A DNA stretch of 64,000 nucleotides from an uncultured Parabacteroides sp. (GCA_900541965.1 UQLN01000009.1:1-64000); one strand, 5' to 3'. Counted from the stretch's first letter, positions 18,454-28,097 are shown. A program made the numbers and translations. Notes: a model not told the origin generated them from the letters alone.

Positions 18454-18958
18454 TAGCTTTAAAAGGCTGTTCCTTCCTCTCCACCCCAAACTATTCCGCA
18501 TAGCCTACGCTTTGGTCGAAAGTAAAGCGGATGCGGAAGACATCCTGCAAGATGCCTACTGCAAATTATGGAACCGGAGAGACGAATTAGCCGGAATCCA
18601 GTCCCCGGAAGCATTCTGCGTTACGTTAGTAAAAAATCTCTGCCTCGATTTTCTCCGTTCCGCCCATGCCAACAGGCATGATGAGGAGATAACGGAAGCC
18701 ATTACGCTTTCCACGGATTCCTCCCCGGAAAAGGAACTGGAGACACAAGACAAGATACGGCAAGTACGACGGTTAATAAACAAACTGCCACAAAATCAAC
18801 GGCAGGTTTTAAAACTAAGAGGAATAAACGATTGCTCTCTGGATGAAATAGAACAAATTACCGGACTCAGTGCCGTTAATATACGAGTGCTTCTCTCCCG
18901 GGCACGCAAAATAATCCGGGAACAGTTTGAGAAATTATATGAAACGAATGTAGTATGA
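18443..18958 (+). CDS. ECF-type RNA polymerase sigma-70 factor
   Basis: The 171-residue protein has sigma region 2 (LFRIAYALVESKADAEDILQDAYCKLWNRR, about 16-45) and region 4 (LPQNQRQVLKLRGINDCSLDEIEQITGLSAVNIRVLLSRARKIIREQ, about 114-160), with the short linker and no region 1 or 3 typical of ECF factors. It would direct RNA polymerase to a small stress or envelope regulon. It overlaps both neighbours (11 bp upstream, ATGA downstream), so the whole operon is tightly coupled. The single-TM protein that follows is in the usual anti-sigma position. Confidence 0.93.
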   Translation: MDADSFKRLFLPLHPKLFRIAYALVESKADAEDILQDAYCKLWNRRDELAGIQSPEAFCVTLVKNLCLDFLRSAHANRHDEEITEAITLSTDSSPEKELETQDKIRQVRRLINKLPQNQRQVLKLRGINDCSLDEIEQITGLSAVNIRVLLSRARKIIREQFEKLYETNVV

Positions 18959-19362
18959 ATAAAAACGATAAACAAATAGATGAATTGATTGATAAAGCGC
19001 TTCAGGAAGAGATGGCTTTGCCGGAAGGCCTTTCCAGCCGTTTGGAAAAGCAAATCGACCTATTGGCTGCCAATGAAGGGAAAAGAAGCCGTTTATCACT
19101 TCGTAAACGTTCTCCCTACTGGTTCAGCGGAATAGCTGCAACCCTATTGCTTTGCATCGGAATATTCGGCTACAATACTTCGTCTTCCGCAGGTAAACAG
19201 CTTGCCGATACGTACTCGAACCCGCAAGAAGCTGCCCTCGTTGCCGAAAAGGCGTTACTGCTGATGTCGCAAAACCTCAACAAGGGTATCAGCCAGGTCG
19301 ACAATGCCAATCAGGAAATAATCAAAGTAAACCATATTTTAAACAAACATTTAAACGATTGA
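18955..19362 (+). CDS. Single-TM protein, putative anti-sigma factor
   Basis: The 135-residue protein has a charged, helical cytoplasmic N-terminus (about 1-55: KNDKQIDELIDKALQEEMALPEGLSSRLEKQ), one transmembrane segment (YWFSGIAATLLLCIGIFGYN, about 60-80) and a periplasmic tail with a helical LVAEKALLLMSQNLNKGISQVDNA motif. This topology, and its start overlapping the sigma stop (ATGA), suit an anti-sigma factor, although no zinc-binding HxxxCxxC motif is present. The family is known in Bacteroidota DUF4252 operons but unnamed. Role by position only. Confidence 0.7.
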   Translation: MNKNDKQIDELIDKALQEEMALPEGLSSRLEKQIDLLAANEGKRSRLSLRKRSPYWFSGIAATLLLCIGIFGYNTSSSAGKQLADTYSNPQEAALVAEKALLLMSQNLNKGISQVDNANQEIIKVNHILNKHLND

Positions 19363-19366
19363 TAAA

Positions 19367-19828
19367 ATGAAAACAAAATATATCTTCCTTCTTCTATGCC
19401 TGTTTTGCTCTACCCTATGTTTTGCACAGGATAAATTATTCGACAAATATGCCGATATGAACAATGTGACTTCCGTCTATATATCCAAGAAAATGTTCCA
19501 GATGATACCCTCTATAGAGAGCGGCGGGCTTAACCTGGCGAATCTGAAAGGGAAAATAGAGAACATGCTGATCCTTACTTCCGATAAGCAGGAAATAAAA
19601 GAGAACATGAAAAAAGATTTTTCTAATATTATCGGTAAATCGCATGAAATGCTGATGCGCGTGAAAGACAACAATACCAATGCGGTCTTTTATGTGGAAC
19701 AGAAAGGGGATTTAATCAACGAGATGATTATGCTTGCCGACAGTGATTCCAGTTATGTGGTTATTCGCCTTACCGGTAAATTCACTTTACAGGATATACA
19801 GGATGTGGCAAACAGTTTTTCAAAATAG
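19367..19828 (+). CDS. DUF4252 family secreted protein (second of two)
   Basis: The 153-residue protein has a signal peptide (MKTKYIFLLLCLFCSTLCFA) and the DUF4252 pattern: LFDKYADMNNVTSVYISKKMFQMIP, then YVEQKGDLINEMIMLADSDSSYVVIRLTGKFTLQDIQDV. It starts 4 bp after the putative anti-sigma gene and is the operon's last member, followed by the terminator at 19902-19937. Compared with the first DUF4252 it keeps the C-terminal IRLTGK strand but differs in the middle, so the two copies probably do not share the same partner. Function unknown. Confidence 0.82.
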   Translation: MKTKYIFLLLCLFCSTLCFAQDKLFDKYADMNNVTSVYISKKMFQMIPSIESGGLNLANLKGKIENMLILTSDKQEIKENMKKDFSNIIGKSHEMLMRVKDNNTNAVFYVEQKGDLINEMIMLADSDSSYVVIRLTGKFTLQDIQDVANSFSK

Positions 19829-19901
19829 GACAAAAAGCAGGCAACGACCCGCTCCAAATGATAAAACTTTTTTGGCACTCCGAGAAATGCTTAGAAAACA
19901 G

Positions 19902-19937
19902 AAAACCTTAGTTCTGATAGGACTAAGGTTTTTTCTT
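19902..19937 (+). terminator. Intrinsic terminator of the sigma/DUF4252 operon
   Basis: AAAACCTTAGT (19902-19912) pairs with ACTAAGGTTTT (19922-19932), directly followed by TTCTTTAT. This is a well-formed stem with a T-rich tail. Confidence 0.8.
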
Positions 19938-20271
19938 TATCCTTTAATTACTGTAACAAAATTAGAGATATAAAATAACCCTATACTTTCAAAAATGATA
20001 TTAAAATTAACCAAACTGATATTTCCATAAAATACATATATCACTTTTCCCTACCAAAAAACGACTATAATACCTAAAAACGAACTTATATACCCAATTA
20101 AACCCACCTTTTCGTACCATTTACTATTCCATAAGTTAATAGTCCTATCAGAACAAATTCAATTATCATTTTTAAATCATTTGCCTATGGAGAGATGTAA
20201 AACAACGCACCTAAAAAGTTTATTGTAGAGAAAATTAAAGTATTTCAATTGTTAAATTAAATTTTAATATT
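19938..20271 (+). promoter_or_regulatory. AT-rich leader of the susC/susD/GH78 locus with about 20-bp phased direct repeats
   Basis: No gene. TACC recurs at 20052, 20071 and 20091 with related flanks (TACCAAAAAACGACTATAA, TACCTAAAAACGAACTTATA, TACCCAATTAAACCC), two DNA turns apart. ACTATT (20123-20128) and AATAGT (20138-20143) form a small inverted repeat. These may be binding sites for a distant PUL regulator. I could not find a clear TAnnTTTG box. Confidence 0.4.
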
Positions 20272-23200
20272 ATGATCAAATCGAGATGCAGCAACCTATT
20301 ATCGAAAGCTGTATTATTATCAGTTTTTTTAAGCCCCGGATATGTAATATCAAATGTTCATGCAGACACGGCGTATTCCATCAGCGGTATAGAACAGGTA
20401 ACCGGTAAGCTGACCGGACGGGTAGTTGATGCAAAAGGTGACCCCATACCTGGAGCTAATATAGCTGTGAAAGGAACGACTATCGGGACTATCACAGACA
20501 TGGATGGTAATTTTTCCATAAATGTCAACCCAAATCAAATACTCACGATCAGTTTCATCGGATATGAAACAAAAACAATACCTGTTTCCAATCAGAAAAC
20601 CTTGAATGTCGTTCTGAAAGAAAATGTAAACGAACTGGACGAGCTTGTGGTCGTCAGTTACGGCACACAGAAAAAAAGAGATTTAACAGGGTCGGTGTCA
20701 AAAATAGATGCAGATAAGCTTGGAGATCTGCCCGTCGGACAATTTGCACAAAAGTTGCAAGGCCAGGTAGCCGGCCTGCAGATTAACCAATCTACCGGAC
20801 AACCCGGACAAGGCATGGCTTTTCGCATCCGTGGAGCCGCTTCCATAAATGGCGGTAGTGAACCTCTGTTTGTCGTAGACGGTATGCCTATTTCCACAGG
20901 TATAAACAACATCAGCCCCGATGAAATAGAAACATTCTCTGTATTGAAAGATGCAGCAGCCACTTCCCTATATGGCTCGCGTGCCGCAAACGGTGTCATC
21001 CTGATCACAACAAAAAGAGGTAAACAAGGACGCACGGAAGTTGCTTTTAATGCCAACTATGGCATTCAGACTCTAAAAGGGACGAAAAGAATGGACGTGA
21101 TGAACGCCCGTGAATTTGCAACTTTTCAAAAAGAGTATCTGGAAGACGCCGGTAGGGAAATTCCGGAAGCCTATAATGACCTCAGTAAATATGGAGAAGG
21201 AACGGACTGGTACGGCTTACTCACCGAAGATGCTCCAACACAAAATTACAGTTTAAATATAAGTGCCAGCAAAGACAAATTGAGTAGTTCCATAACACTC
21301 GGATATTTCAATCAGCAGGGAGTAGTCAGAAACTCCGGCTTTGAACGTTTTTCTCTTCGCGCCAACAATGATTTCCAGGTGAACGACCGAATCAAAATAG
21401 GCTTGAATATAGCTCCTGTATTACAGTTGTTCAATAATCAAAATACCGATGGTGATCGTCAGATTATCAGTGGTGCTTTCATTACTGACCCGTGCATTAG
21501 CCCATATGATGAAAACGGAAATCTGACAACTTCATTGGTATCTCCTTCCCCATTACCATTCAAATGGCCAAACTGGATTCGTGCGCTGGAAGAAAAAACA
21601 AATGACTATAAAGTTCTTACCTTACTAAGTAACGCATTCTTGGAAGCTGATATCTGGAACGGCATCAAATATAAATTCCAGGCAGGTATTGATCTGGGAG
21701 CACGTAACCAACGTACGTTTACCCCTTCTACGGCCGGTGGTGGTATGGGAACACCTCCTCCGGTCAAAGCAGATGGAAATTACAATTCGGAATTTTATTA
21801 TAACTGGACAATCGAAAACATGTTAATGTATGATAAGACATTCGGCGAACATACAGTAGGAGCTTTGATTGGTTACACAGCACAAAAATACAGAAAAGAA
21901 TGGGGAAACCTAAGCGGTACGGATTTCCCGGATGATGACATCCAATGGATTGATGCTGCGGCAACCAAAAATGGCGGAAGCGGAGTAACCGAATGGGCTT
22001 TAGCCTCCATGATCGGACGTATAAATTATAGCTTCAAAGACCGCTACCTGTTACAGGCGACTTTCCGCCGCGACGGTTGTTCACGCTTCGGAGCCGGTAA
22101 TAAATATGCAAACTTCCCCTCTGTTTCAGCTGGATGGATTGCTTCTGACGAAACCTTTATGAAACCGATTGTACCGATAATGAATTATCTTAAGATCAGA
22201 GCAAGCTATGGTCTGACCGGCAACTATAATTTGGGCAGTGACTATCGTCACTTGGCTAATATTGGCAAAGCTGATTATGTTCTCGGTGGCACACTGGCTC
22301 CCGGCAAGGCAATGAGTAACATAGGTAATAACCTGTTGACTTGGGAGGAAACCAAGCAATTAGACTTAGGTATCGATATGGGATTCCTGAACGACCGCAT
22401 CTATCTGATGTATGACTTCTACAAAAAAAAGGTAGACGGACTGTTATACCAGATCGATATTCCCTATTCTGCCGGTTTTGGCAATATCTACTCAAATATA
22501 GGGGACTATAAAAGTTGGGGACATGAAATTACCATTCAATCCCGTAACTTTGTCGGCGACTTCAAATGGACTACCAACCTGAACCTGTCGTTCAATCGGA
22601 ATGAAATTACGCGTTTAGGAACCAACGACACTCCTATGGGTGGTTACGGCGACCAACAGGATTGGAACCGTTTACAGGTCGGAGAACCGATCGGTGTCTT
22701 TATGGGTTACATTTTCGACGGCGTTTATATGACTGAAGCTGAATTCCAGTCACAACCCAAACATGCATCTTCGGAAGTCGGAACAGTTCGCATGAAAGAT
22801 ATCAGCGGCCCTAACGGTACACCTGACGGAGTAATCGACACATACGACCGTACGATCATCGGTAATCCGAATCCAGACATGCTATTCGGTTTGACAAATG
22901 AATTCTTTTGGAAAAACTTTGATTTAAGTATTTTACTGACCGGACAAATCGGCGGTGACATTATGGATGCAAGCCGCGAAAACACACTAAACCTGGATGG
23001 CGTATTCAATGTATTGAAAGAAGTAAAAGACAGATGGCGTTCACCTGAAAATCCGGGTAACGGTCTGATTCCTAAAACAAAATCCGGTACAACAGAATTG
23101 TACCGATTCAATCACAGTGGTTGGGTATATGATGCGACTTATCTGACTATCAAGAATATAACATTAGGATATACTGTTCCAATACCCCAGAATCGTTACA

Positions 23201-23376
23201 TATCGAAACTCCGCTTTTATGTGACAGGACAACAATTACATACTTTTACCAAATACCCCGGTATGAATCCTGAAATCAGTAACAATAATAATTTGAGTTG
23301 GAACGGTTTGGGAGTAGACCGAACAAACTACCCCGTACCCAAATCATTTAGTTTAGGTTGTAACATAACATTCTAA
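20272..23376 (+). CDS. SusC/RagA TonB-dependent outer-membrane transporter (locus 2)
   Basis: The 1034-residue protein has an N-terminal signal region, a carboxypeptidase-regulatory-like domain (GRVVDAKGDPIPGANIAVKG, about 49-68) and a TonB box/plug junction (LDELVVVSYGTQKKRDLTGSV). Plug motifs (FRIRGAASINGGSEPLFVVDG, DAAATSLYGSRAANGVILI) and a long barrel ending in NITF follow. No STN domain. It pairs with the SusD that begins 29 bp after its stop. The following GH78 gene suggests a rhamnose-containing ligand such as a plant pectin or rhamnosylated glycoconjugate (inference). The terminator at 19902-19937 separates it from the sigma operon. Confidence 0.94.
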   Translation: MIKSRCSNLLSKAVLLSVFLSPGYVISNVHADTAYSISGIEQVTGKLTGRVVDAKGDPIPGANIAVKGTTIGTITDMDGNFSINVNPNQILTISFIGYETKTIPVSNQKTLNVVLKENVNELDELVVVSYGTQKKRDLTGSVSKIDADKLGDLPVGQFAQKLQGQVAGLQINQSTGQPGQGMAFRIRGAASINGGSEPLFVVDGMPISTGINNISPDEIETFSVLKDAAATSLYGSRAANGVILITTKRGKQGRTEVAFNANYGIQTLKGTKRMDVMNAREFATFQKEYLEDAGREIPEAYNDLSKYGEGTDWYGLLTEDAPTQNYSLNISASKDKLSSSITLGYFNQQGVVRNSGFERFSLRANNDFQVNDRIKIGLNIAPVLQLFNNQNTDGDRQIISGAFITDPCISPYDENGNLTTSLVSPSPLPFKWPNWIRALEEKTNDYKVLTLLSNAFLEADIWNGIKYKFQAGIDLGARNQRTFTPSTAGGGMGTPPPVKADGNYNSEFYYNWTIENMLMYDKTFGEHTVGALIGYTAQKYRKEWGNLSGTDFPDDDIQWIDAAATKNGGSGVTEWALASMIGRINYSFKDRYLLQATFRRDGCSRFGAGNKYANFPSVSAGWIASDETFMKPIVPIMNYLKIRASYGLTGNYNLGSDYRHLANIGKADYVLGGTLAPGKAMSNIGNNLLTWEETKQLDLGIDMGFLNDRIYLMYDFYKKKVDGLLYQIDIPYSAGFGNIYSNIGDYKSWGHEITIQSRNFVGDFKWTTNLNLSFNRNEITRLGTNDTPMGGYGDQQDWNRLQVGEPIGVFMGYIFDGVYMTEAEFQSQPKHASSEVGTVRMKDISGPNGTPDGVIDTYDRTIIGNPNPDMLFGLTNEFFWKNFDLSILLTGQIGGDIMDASRENTLNLDGVFNVLKEVKDRWRSPENPGNGLIPKTKSGTTELYRFNHSGWVYDATYLTIKNITLGYTVPIPQNRYISKLRFYVTGQQLHTFTKYPGMNPEISNNNNLSWNGLGVDRTNYPVPKSFSLGCNITF

Positions 23377-23405
23377 TAATGTTTAATTTCTAAAAGAATC
23401 AAAAT

Positions 23406-24935
23406 ATGAAAAATATAATATCAATATGTGTGTGTACAGCCATGCTATTACTGGCCTCATGCAACAGTGACTTCTTAAACTTGTCACCGCAAAACAATTC
23501 CAACGAAGGAACATTCTTCAAGACAGAAGAACAATTTACGCAAGCACTTAACGGAGCCTATAATGGATTGCGTACGATCAGTGCCCGGCAAGGTTACCTG
23601 ATGGGGGAAATGCGTTCAGACAATACACATTATACACGCTATAATACCGACCGAGGCATTCATATCCTCTACCGTGAAAATATTGCAGACTTTATCGTTG
23701 ACAACCAGAATCAATGGGTAGGCGAAATGTGGAACGGATGCTACAGTGGCATCGCACGTTGCAACACACTCATCGGACGCTTGGAAAATGCCGGAATGGA
23801 AGAGGCTTTTACAAAAAAAACAATCGGACAAGCCAAATTCATACGGGCTCTATTTTATTTCCAGTTGGTACAATGCTTCGGCGGCGTCCCTCTATACCTG
23901 ACAGAAGTAACCAGTTCCGAAAATGCTTTTATAGGACGTTCAACCGTAGAAGAAGTATATGCACAGATCATAACCGATACAGATGATGCGATTAGTAAGC
24001 TCGAACCGGTTATCTTCCCACAGAACGGAGCTGCAACACAAGGAGCCGCCAGAATGTTGAAAGCGTATGCATTAATGACTATGCCTAATCGTGATTATGC
24101 AGGAGCCGAAACTCAACTGAAAGAAATCATGAAGCATGGTTATGAATTATTACCCAGCTATGCTGATGTGTTCGACCCCTCCAAAAAGAACGGGAAAGAA
24201 TCAATCTTCGATATTCAGTACCAGATGGGAGACCAAGGGCAACAGAGCGACTGGCTATATTATTTCATGCCTAAATCACAAGAAGGAGAAATGATTACAG
24301 GAGTACCTATTTCCAACACCATGCTCACCGGAGGCTGGAATGTTCCGACTCCGGCAATGATCGCTTCTTATGAAAAAGGAGACTTACGAGTTGATCCTTC
24401 TATCGCAATTGCTGTAGGTAAAGATGACAACGGATTGCTTGTACTGGAAGGTGTATATAAAGTCGGGGACCCGGCTATTGCAAACTATGAAACAGCTATT
24501 CCTTTTATTAACAAATATCGTCACCAACATAACAAAACGGAAAATACAGATGATAACTGGCCTGTTTTTCGATATGCAGACGCTCTGTTATTAATGGCCG
24601 AATGCCTTGTTGAACAAGGTCGTGCAGACGAAGCTACACCCTATGTCAACCAAGTACGCACCAGAGCCGGTTTACCTGCTGTAAACACCGTTACAGCCGA
24701 TATTGTAGCCAATGAACGTAAGCATGAACTTGCTTTCGAGAATCATCGTTGGTACGATCTGGTTCGTACGGGTAAAGCAATTGAAGTAATGACCGAATAC
24801 GGAAAGTACATCAAGACCATTGACAAGGATCTTCCAGATCGCACTTATCAGATAAAAAAGGAATACCTGTTATATCCGATTCCTTACCGCGAATTACAAA
24901 TTAATAGTATTTTAACTCCAAATCCTGGTTATTAA
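23406..24935 (+). CDS. SusD/RagB-family outer-membrane lipoprotein (locus 2)
   Basis: The 509-residue protein has a lipobox (LLLASC, Cys 19) and the full SusD architecture: NNSNEGTFFKTEEQFTQALNGAYNGLR near the N-terminus, an IGQAKFIRALFYFQLVQCFGGVPL helix pair, then VRTRAGLPAV and the RKHELAFENHRWYDLVRTGKA signature, ending in PNPGY. It acts at the cell surface as the lid and ligand binder for the preceding SusC. An intrinsic terminator follows its stop, before the rhamnosidase, so susCD may be expressed at a higher level than the enzyme. Confidence 0.94.
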   Translation: MKNIISICVCTAMLLLASCNSDFLNLSPQNNSNEGTFFKTEEQFTQALNGAYNGLRTISARQGYLMGEMRSDNTHYTRYNTDRGIHILYRENIADFIVDNQNQWVGEMWNGCYSGIARCNTLIGRLENAGMEEAFTKKTIGQAKFIRALFYFQLVQCFGGVPLYLTEVTSSENAFIGRSTVEEVYAQIITDTDDAISKLEPVIFPQNGAATQGAARMLKAYALMTMPNRDYAGAETQLKEIMKHGYELLPSYADVFDPSKKNGKESIFDIQYQMGDQGQQSDWLYYFMPKSQEGEMITGVPISNTMLTGGWNVPTPAMIASYEKGDLRVDPSIAIAVGKDDNGLLVLEGVYKVGDPAIANYETAIPFINKYRHQHNKTENTDDNWPVFRYADALLLMAECLVEQGRADEATPYVNQVRTRAGLPAVNTVTADIVANERKHELAFENHRWYDLVRTGKAIEVMTEYGKYIKTIDKDLPDRTYQIKKEYLLYPIPYRELQINSILTPNPGY

Positions 24936-24949
24936 TACTCACATTAACA

Positions 24950-24985
24950 AAAAGACCTTCACTACCAAAGTAAAGGTCTTTTATT
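24950..24985 (+). terminator. Intrinsic terminator after susD (locus 2)
   Basis: AAAAGACCTT (24950-24959) pairs with AAGGTCTTTT (24973-24982) and runs into TTATTATTAT. Well formed; it separates susCD from the GH78 gene. Confidence 0.75.
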
Positions 24986-24994
24986 ATTATCACC

Positions 24995-25159
24995 ATGATA
25001 ACTCTTATCCCAGCAGATTCACCGGAGGGCATGTGCCGGAATCCGGCTCCCAAGCTGGCCTATCTCTGGCACTGGAAAAACATAGACAAGCCTGTACCCG
25101 GAAAAGAATACCAAATGATGAATTACGGGCCGATAGAATACTTTGAATTAATTCACTAA
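24995..25159 (+). pseudogene. 54-codon ORF between susD and GH78, possible gene remnant
   Basis: ATG 24995 to TAA 25157-25159 encodes 54 residues with protein-like composition (PAPKLAYLWHWKNIDKPVPG, then MMNYGPIEYFELIH) and several aromatic residues typical of secreted sugar enzymes. It has no signal peptide, begins just after a terminator, has no visible promoter, and is not in frame with the GH78 gene 28 bp downstream. I do not recognise a family. It is probably a leftover of a glycan-degradation gene lost by deletion; a real small protein cannot be excluded. Confidence 0.4.
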
Positions 25160-25187
25160 ACACATACAAAAAAGGACGGCAACTTTC

Positions 25188-27998
25188 ATGAAAAAATACA
25201 GTAGTATGAAAAATAATCTATTCAATATTTGCATCATATGTATGCTTTTCCCTTTTCTCTTACAGGCAGCAGACACACATTCCGTCTACAACCTACGGTG
25301 CGAACAAGAAGAAAATCCACTGGGAATAGAGACTTTACAACCCCGTTTCAGTTGGCAGATTCAAGCTCAGCAACGGAACTTCGAGCAATCCGCCTGGCAG
25401 ATACTCGTAGCCGATTCCCCGGAAAAATTGCAGATAGACAACGAAAATATCTGGAATAGCGGAAAAAACAAATCCTCCGCCTCCGTACTGGTTCCTTTCA
25501 AGGGAAAAGGATTAGAAGCAGGACAGGTATATTACTGGAAAGTAAAAACCTGGGATAAAGAAGGAAATGCCTCGCCATGGAGCCTTATTCACCAGTTCTC
25601 GATGGGACTGCTTTCAGAAAAGGACTGGAGCAATGCCAAATGGATCGCATTGGAAAAAGATAAGAAAGACGAGATTGTCACGACCGGATTACACGGCCTG
25701 ACAAATGTAGATCGGATATTGAAAGGCAAAAAGACAGGTATGTACTACCTGCCCCAATTCAGGAAAGAGTTTGCAGTCCAAAAAACCGTAAAACGAGCAG
25801 TTGCCTATGTTTCCGGCCTCGGTCATTTCGATATGTTCCTAAATGGAAATAAAGTCGATAACCATTTCCTCGACCCAGGATGGACGAAATATGACAAATG
25901 CGCCTTATATGTTTCCTTCGATATCACTGCACAGTTAAAACAGGGACAGAATGCTGTCGGCGTAATGGTAGGAAACGGTTTCTTCAATATCCCGCGTGAA
26001 CGGTACTTCAAACTACTTGCTTCTTACGGTGCTCCCCGACTATTGATGAAAATACAAATAGACTATACGGACGGCAATACACAGACTGTTGTAACCGATA
26101 CAGATTGGAAAGTAACCGAAAGCCCTGTTACCTACAGTAGTATTTACGGAGGTGAAGATTACGATGCCAATAAAGAACAAGAAGGATGGATGCAACCTGG
26201 TTTCGACGACCACACCTGGAATAAGGCGCTGGACACAGGCTGGAAAACCCAGCTCCTCTCCCAACGCTCCGCACCGCTGACCGTACGCGACCAAATCCCC
26301 ACCGTTCGTCTTTTCAAGACCAAGCAAGGACAATGGGTCTACGATTTGGGACAAAACTTTTCCGGCATCATACGGCTTTCCCTACATGCAAAGAACACGC
26401 ATCCGGTTAAACTTTATCCGGCCGAACTGCTGAATCCGGATAGTACCGTAAACCAAAGTGCATCCGGTGCTCCTTTCTGGTTCGGTTACATCCCAAAGGG
26501 CAAAGGAATAGAAAACTGGCAACCGCAATTTACCTATTACGGGTTCCGTTATGTGCAAGTAGAAGGTGCTATTCCAACCGGGCAGCCGAATCCGGACGGA
26601 CTACCTGAAATAATAGAAATAACAGGTCTACATACTTGTAACTCGGCCGAAAATGTCGGCAGTTTCCATTGCTCGAAACCGTTATTCAACCAGATATACG
26701 AACTAATCGACTGGGCTATCCGCAGCAATATGGCAAGCGTACTGACCGACTGTCCGCACCGGGAAAAGTTGGGCTGGTTGGAAGAAGCACACCTGATGCA
26801 ATACTCCGTACAATACCGCTACAACTTGGCGCAATTGTATGAAAAGACATTTAACGACATGCGTTCCACACAAGCTGACAACGGCATGATTCCGACCATT
26901 GCCCCTGAACTGGTCGAGTTTGAAGGAGGATTCAAAGATACGCCTGAATGGGGAAGCACATTTATCATCAGCCCCTGGTACATCTATCAGTGGTATGGCG
27001 ACACACGCCTGATCGAAACCTATTATCCGGATATGCAACGTTACATCGGCTACCTGTCCTCAAAAGCGAATAACCATATCATCGCCTACGGTTTGGGAGA
27101 TTGGTTCGATATTGGTCCCAAGCCCCCGGGAGAAGCCCAACTGACCTCCAATGGCGTAACGGCCACCGCTATTTACTATTATGATGTTACCCTGATGGAG
27201 AAAATGGCCGGTCTTTTAGGCAAACCGGACGATGCACGCAAATACCGGGAACTGGCGGTACGTATCAAACAAGCTTTCAACCAGACCTACTGGAACCCGG
27301 TCACCCATAAGTATGACCGTAACAGTCAGGCGGCAAACGCCGTCGCCCTCTACATGGGACTAACAACACCGGAAAACAGGCAGCAGGTATTCGAGAACCT
27401 GATCGCCGATATTCACGGACGGAACAATGCCCTTACGGCAGGTGACGTAGGTTACCGGTATGTCTTGCGCGCTCTTGAAGCAGGCGGTGCATCGGATGTA
27501 ATTTACGACATGAACTGTAAATACGACTCGCCGGGATACGGTTGGCAACTGGCTCACGGGGCTACCGCCCTCACCGAATCCTGGCAGGCATACGGCTTCG
27601 TATCAAACAATCATTTTATGCTGGGTCATCTGATGGAATGGCTATTCAGTGGCCTGGGTGGCATCCGTCAACGGGAAGATTCTTTCGGATTCAAACATAT
27701 TGTGATACATCCTGAGCCGGTAGGAGATATCCGGGAAGCACGAACGACCTACCAATCACCTTACGGACTAATCGTCTCGGATTGGAAAGATAATAACAAC
27801 GAGTTTACAATCCGGGTGGAAGTTCCGGCAAACAGCCAGGCTTCCGTATACCTCCCATCCGCAAATACAGAGTATATAACCGAAAGCGGTATAAAGCTGA
27901 AAGATGTCGCTGGTATTAACTCCCGGACGGAAGGATATAAATATACCATAGTCACAATCGGATCCGGAACATACCATTTCAAAGTAAAGAAAATCTAA
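25188..27998 (+). CDS. GH78 alpha-L-rhamnosidase, secreted
   Basis: The 936-residue protein has a signal peptide (MKNNLFNICIICMLFPFLLQAAD from Met 7). An N-terminal Fn3/beta domain (RCEQEENPLGIETLQPRFSWQI) is followed by beta-sandwich domains (VSGLGHFDMFLNGNKVD, LDPGWTKYDKCALYVSFDIT), the (alpha/alpha)6 catalytic barrel and a C-terminal beta domain. DCPHREKLGW (521-530) supplies the likely acid Glu526, and ATALTESW (792-799) the likely base Glu797. GH78 enzymes release terminal alpha-L-rhamnose from pectic side chains, flavonoid glycosides or bacterial glycans. It lies in the susCD locus but behind a terminator. Start could be Met 1 or Met 7. Confidence 0.92.
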   Translation: MKKYSSMKNNLFNICIICMLFPFLLQAADTHSVYNLRCEQEENPLGIETLQPRFSWQIQAQQRNFEQSAWQILVADSPEKLQIDNENIWNSGKNKSSASVLVPFKGKGLEAGQVYYWKVKTWDKEGNASPWSLIHQFSMGLLSEKDWSNAKWIALEKDKKDEIVTTGLHGLTNVDRILKGKKTGMYYLPQFRKEFAVQKTVKRAVAYVSGLGHFDMFLNGNKVDNHFLDPGWTKYDKCALYVSFDITAQLKQGQNAVGVMVGNGFFNIPRERYFKLLASYGAPRLLMKIQIDYTDGNTQTVVTDTDWKVTESPVTYSSIYGGEDYDANKEQEGWMQPGFDDHTWNKALDTGWKTQLLSQRSAPLTVRDQIPTVRLFKTKQGQWVYDLGQNFSGIIRLSLHAKNTHPVKLYPAELLNPDSTVNQSASGAPFWFGYIPKGKGIENWQPQFTYYGFRYVQVEGAIPTGQPNPDGLPEIIEITGLHTCNSAENVGSFHCSKPLFNQIYELIDWAIRSNMASVLTDCPHREKLGWLEEAHLMQYSVQYRYNLAQLYEKTFNDMRSTQADNGMIPTIAPELVEFEGGFKDTPEWGSTFIISPWYIYQWYGDTRLIETYYPDMQRYIGYLSSKANNHIIAYGLGDWFDIGPKPPGEAQLTSNGVTATAIYYYDVTLMEKMAGLLGKPDDARKYRELAVRIKQAFNQTYWNPVTHKYDRNSQAANAVALYMGLTTPENRQQVFENLIADIHGRNNALTAGDVGYRYVLRALEAGGASDVIYDMNCKYDSPGYGWQLAHGATALTESWQAYGFVSNNHFMLGHLMEWLFSGLGGIRQREDSFGFKHIVIHPEPVGDIREARTTYQSPYGLIVSDWKDNNNEFTIRVEVPANSQASVYLPSANTEYITESGIKLKDVAGINSRTEGYKYTIVTIGSGTYHFKVKKI

Positions 27999-28045
27999 AA
28001 ATAGCTTTTTACTGGATATACCATTTATTCAAGTTTGCTAAAATA

Positions 28046-28097
28046 GAAGGAGTCACGATTACCGTCAATTAAAGCCGATGGTAATCGTGACTCCTTC
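28046..28097. terminator. Bidirectional terminator between GH78 and mutS
   Basis: An 18-bp perfect stem (28046-28063 with 28080-28097, core GAGTCACGATTACC) with a 16-nt loop lies between two converging genes. Runs of T or A flank both sides only weakly. Confidence 0.75.

Noticed and set aside
20350..20538. Opposite-strand ORFs inside susC, mutS, DUF4132 and other large genes
   Set aside because: Shadow frames of strongly supported genes; none shows a signal peptide, domain or conserved start.
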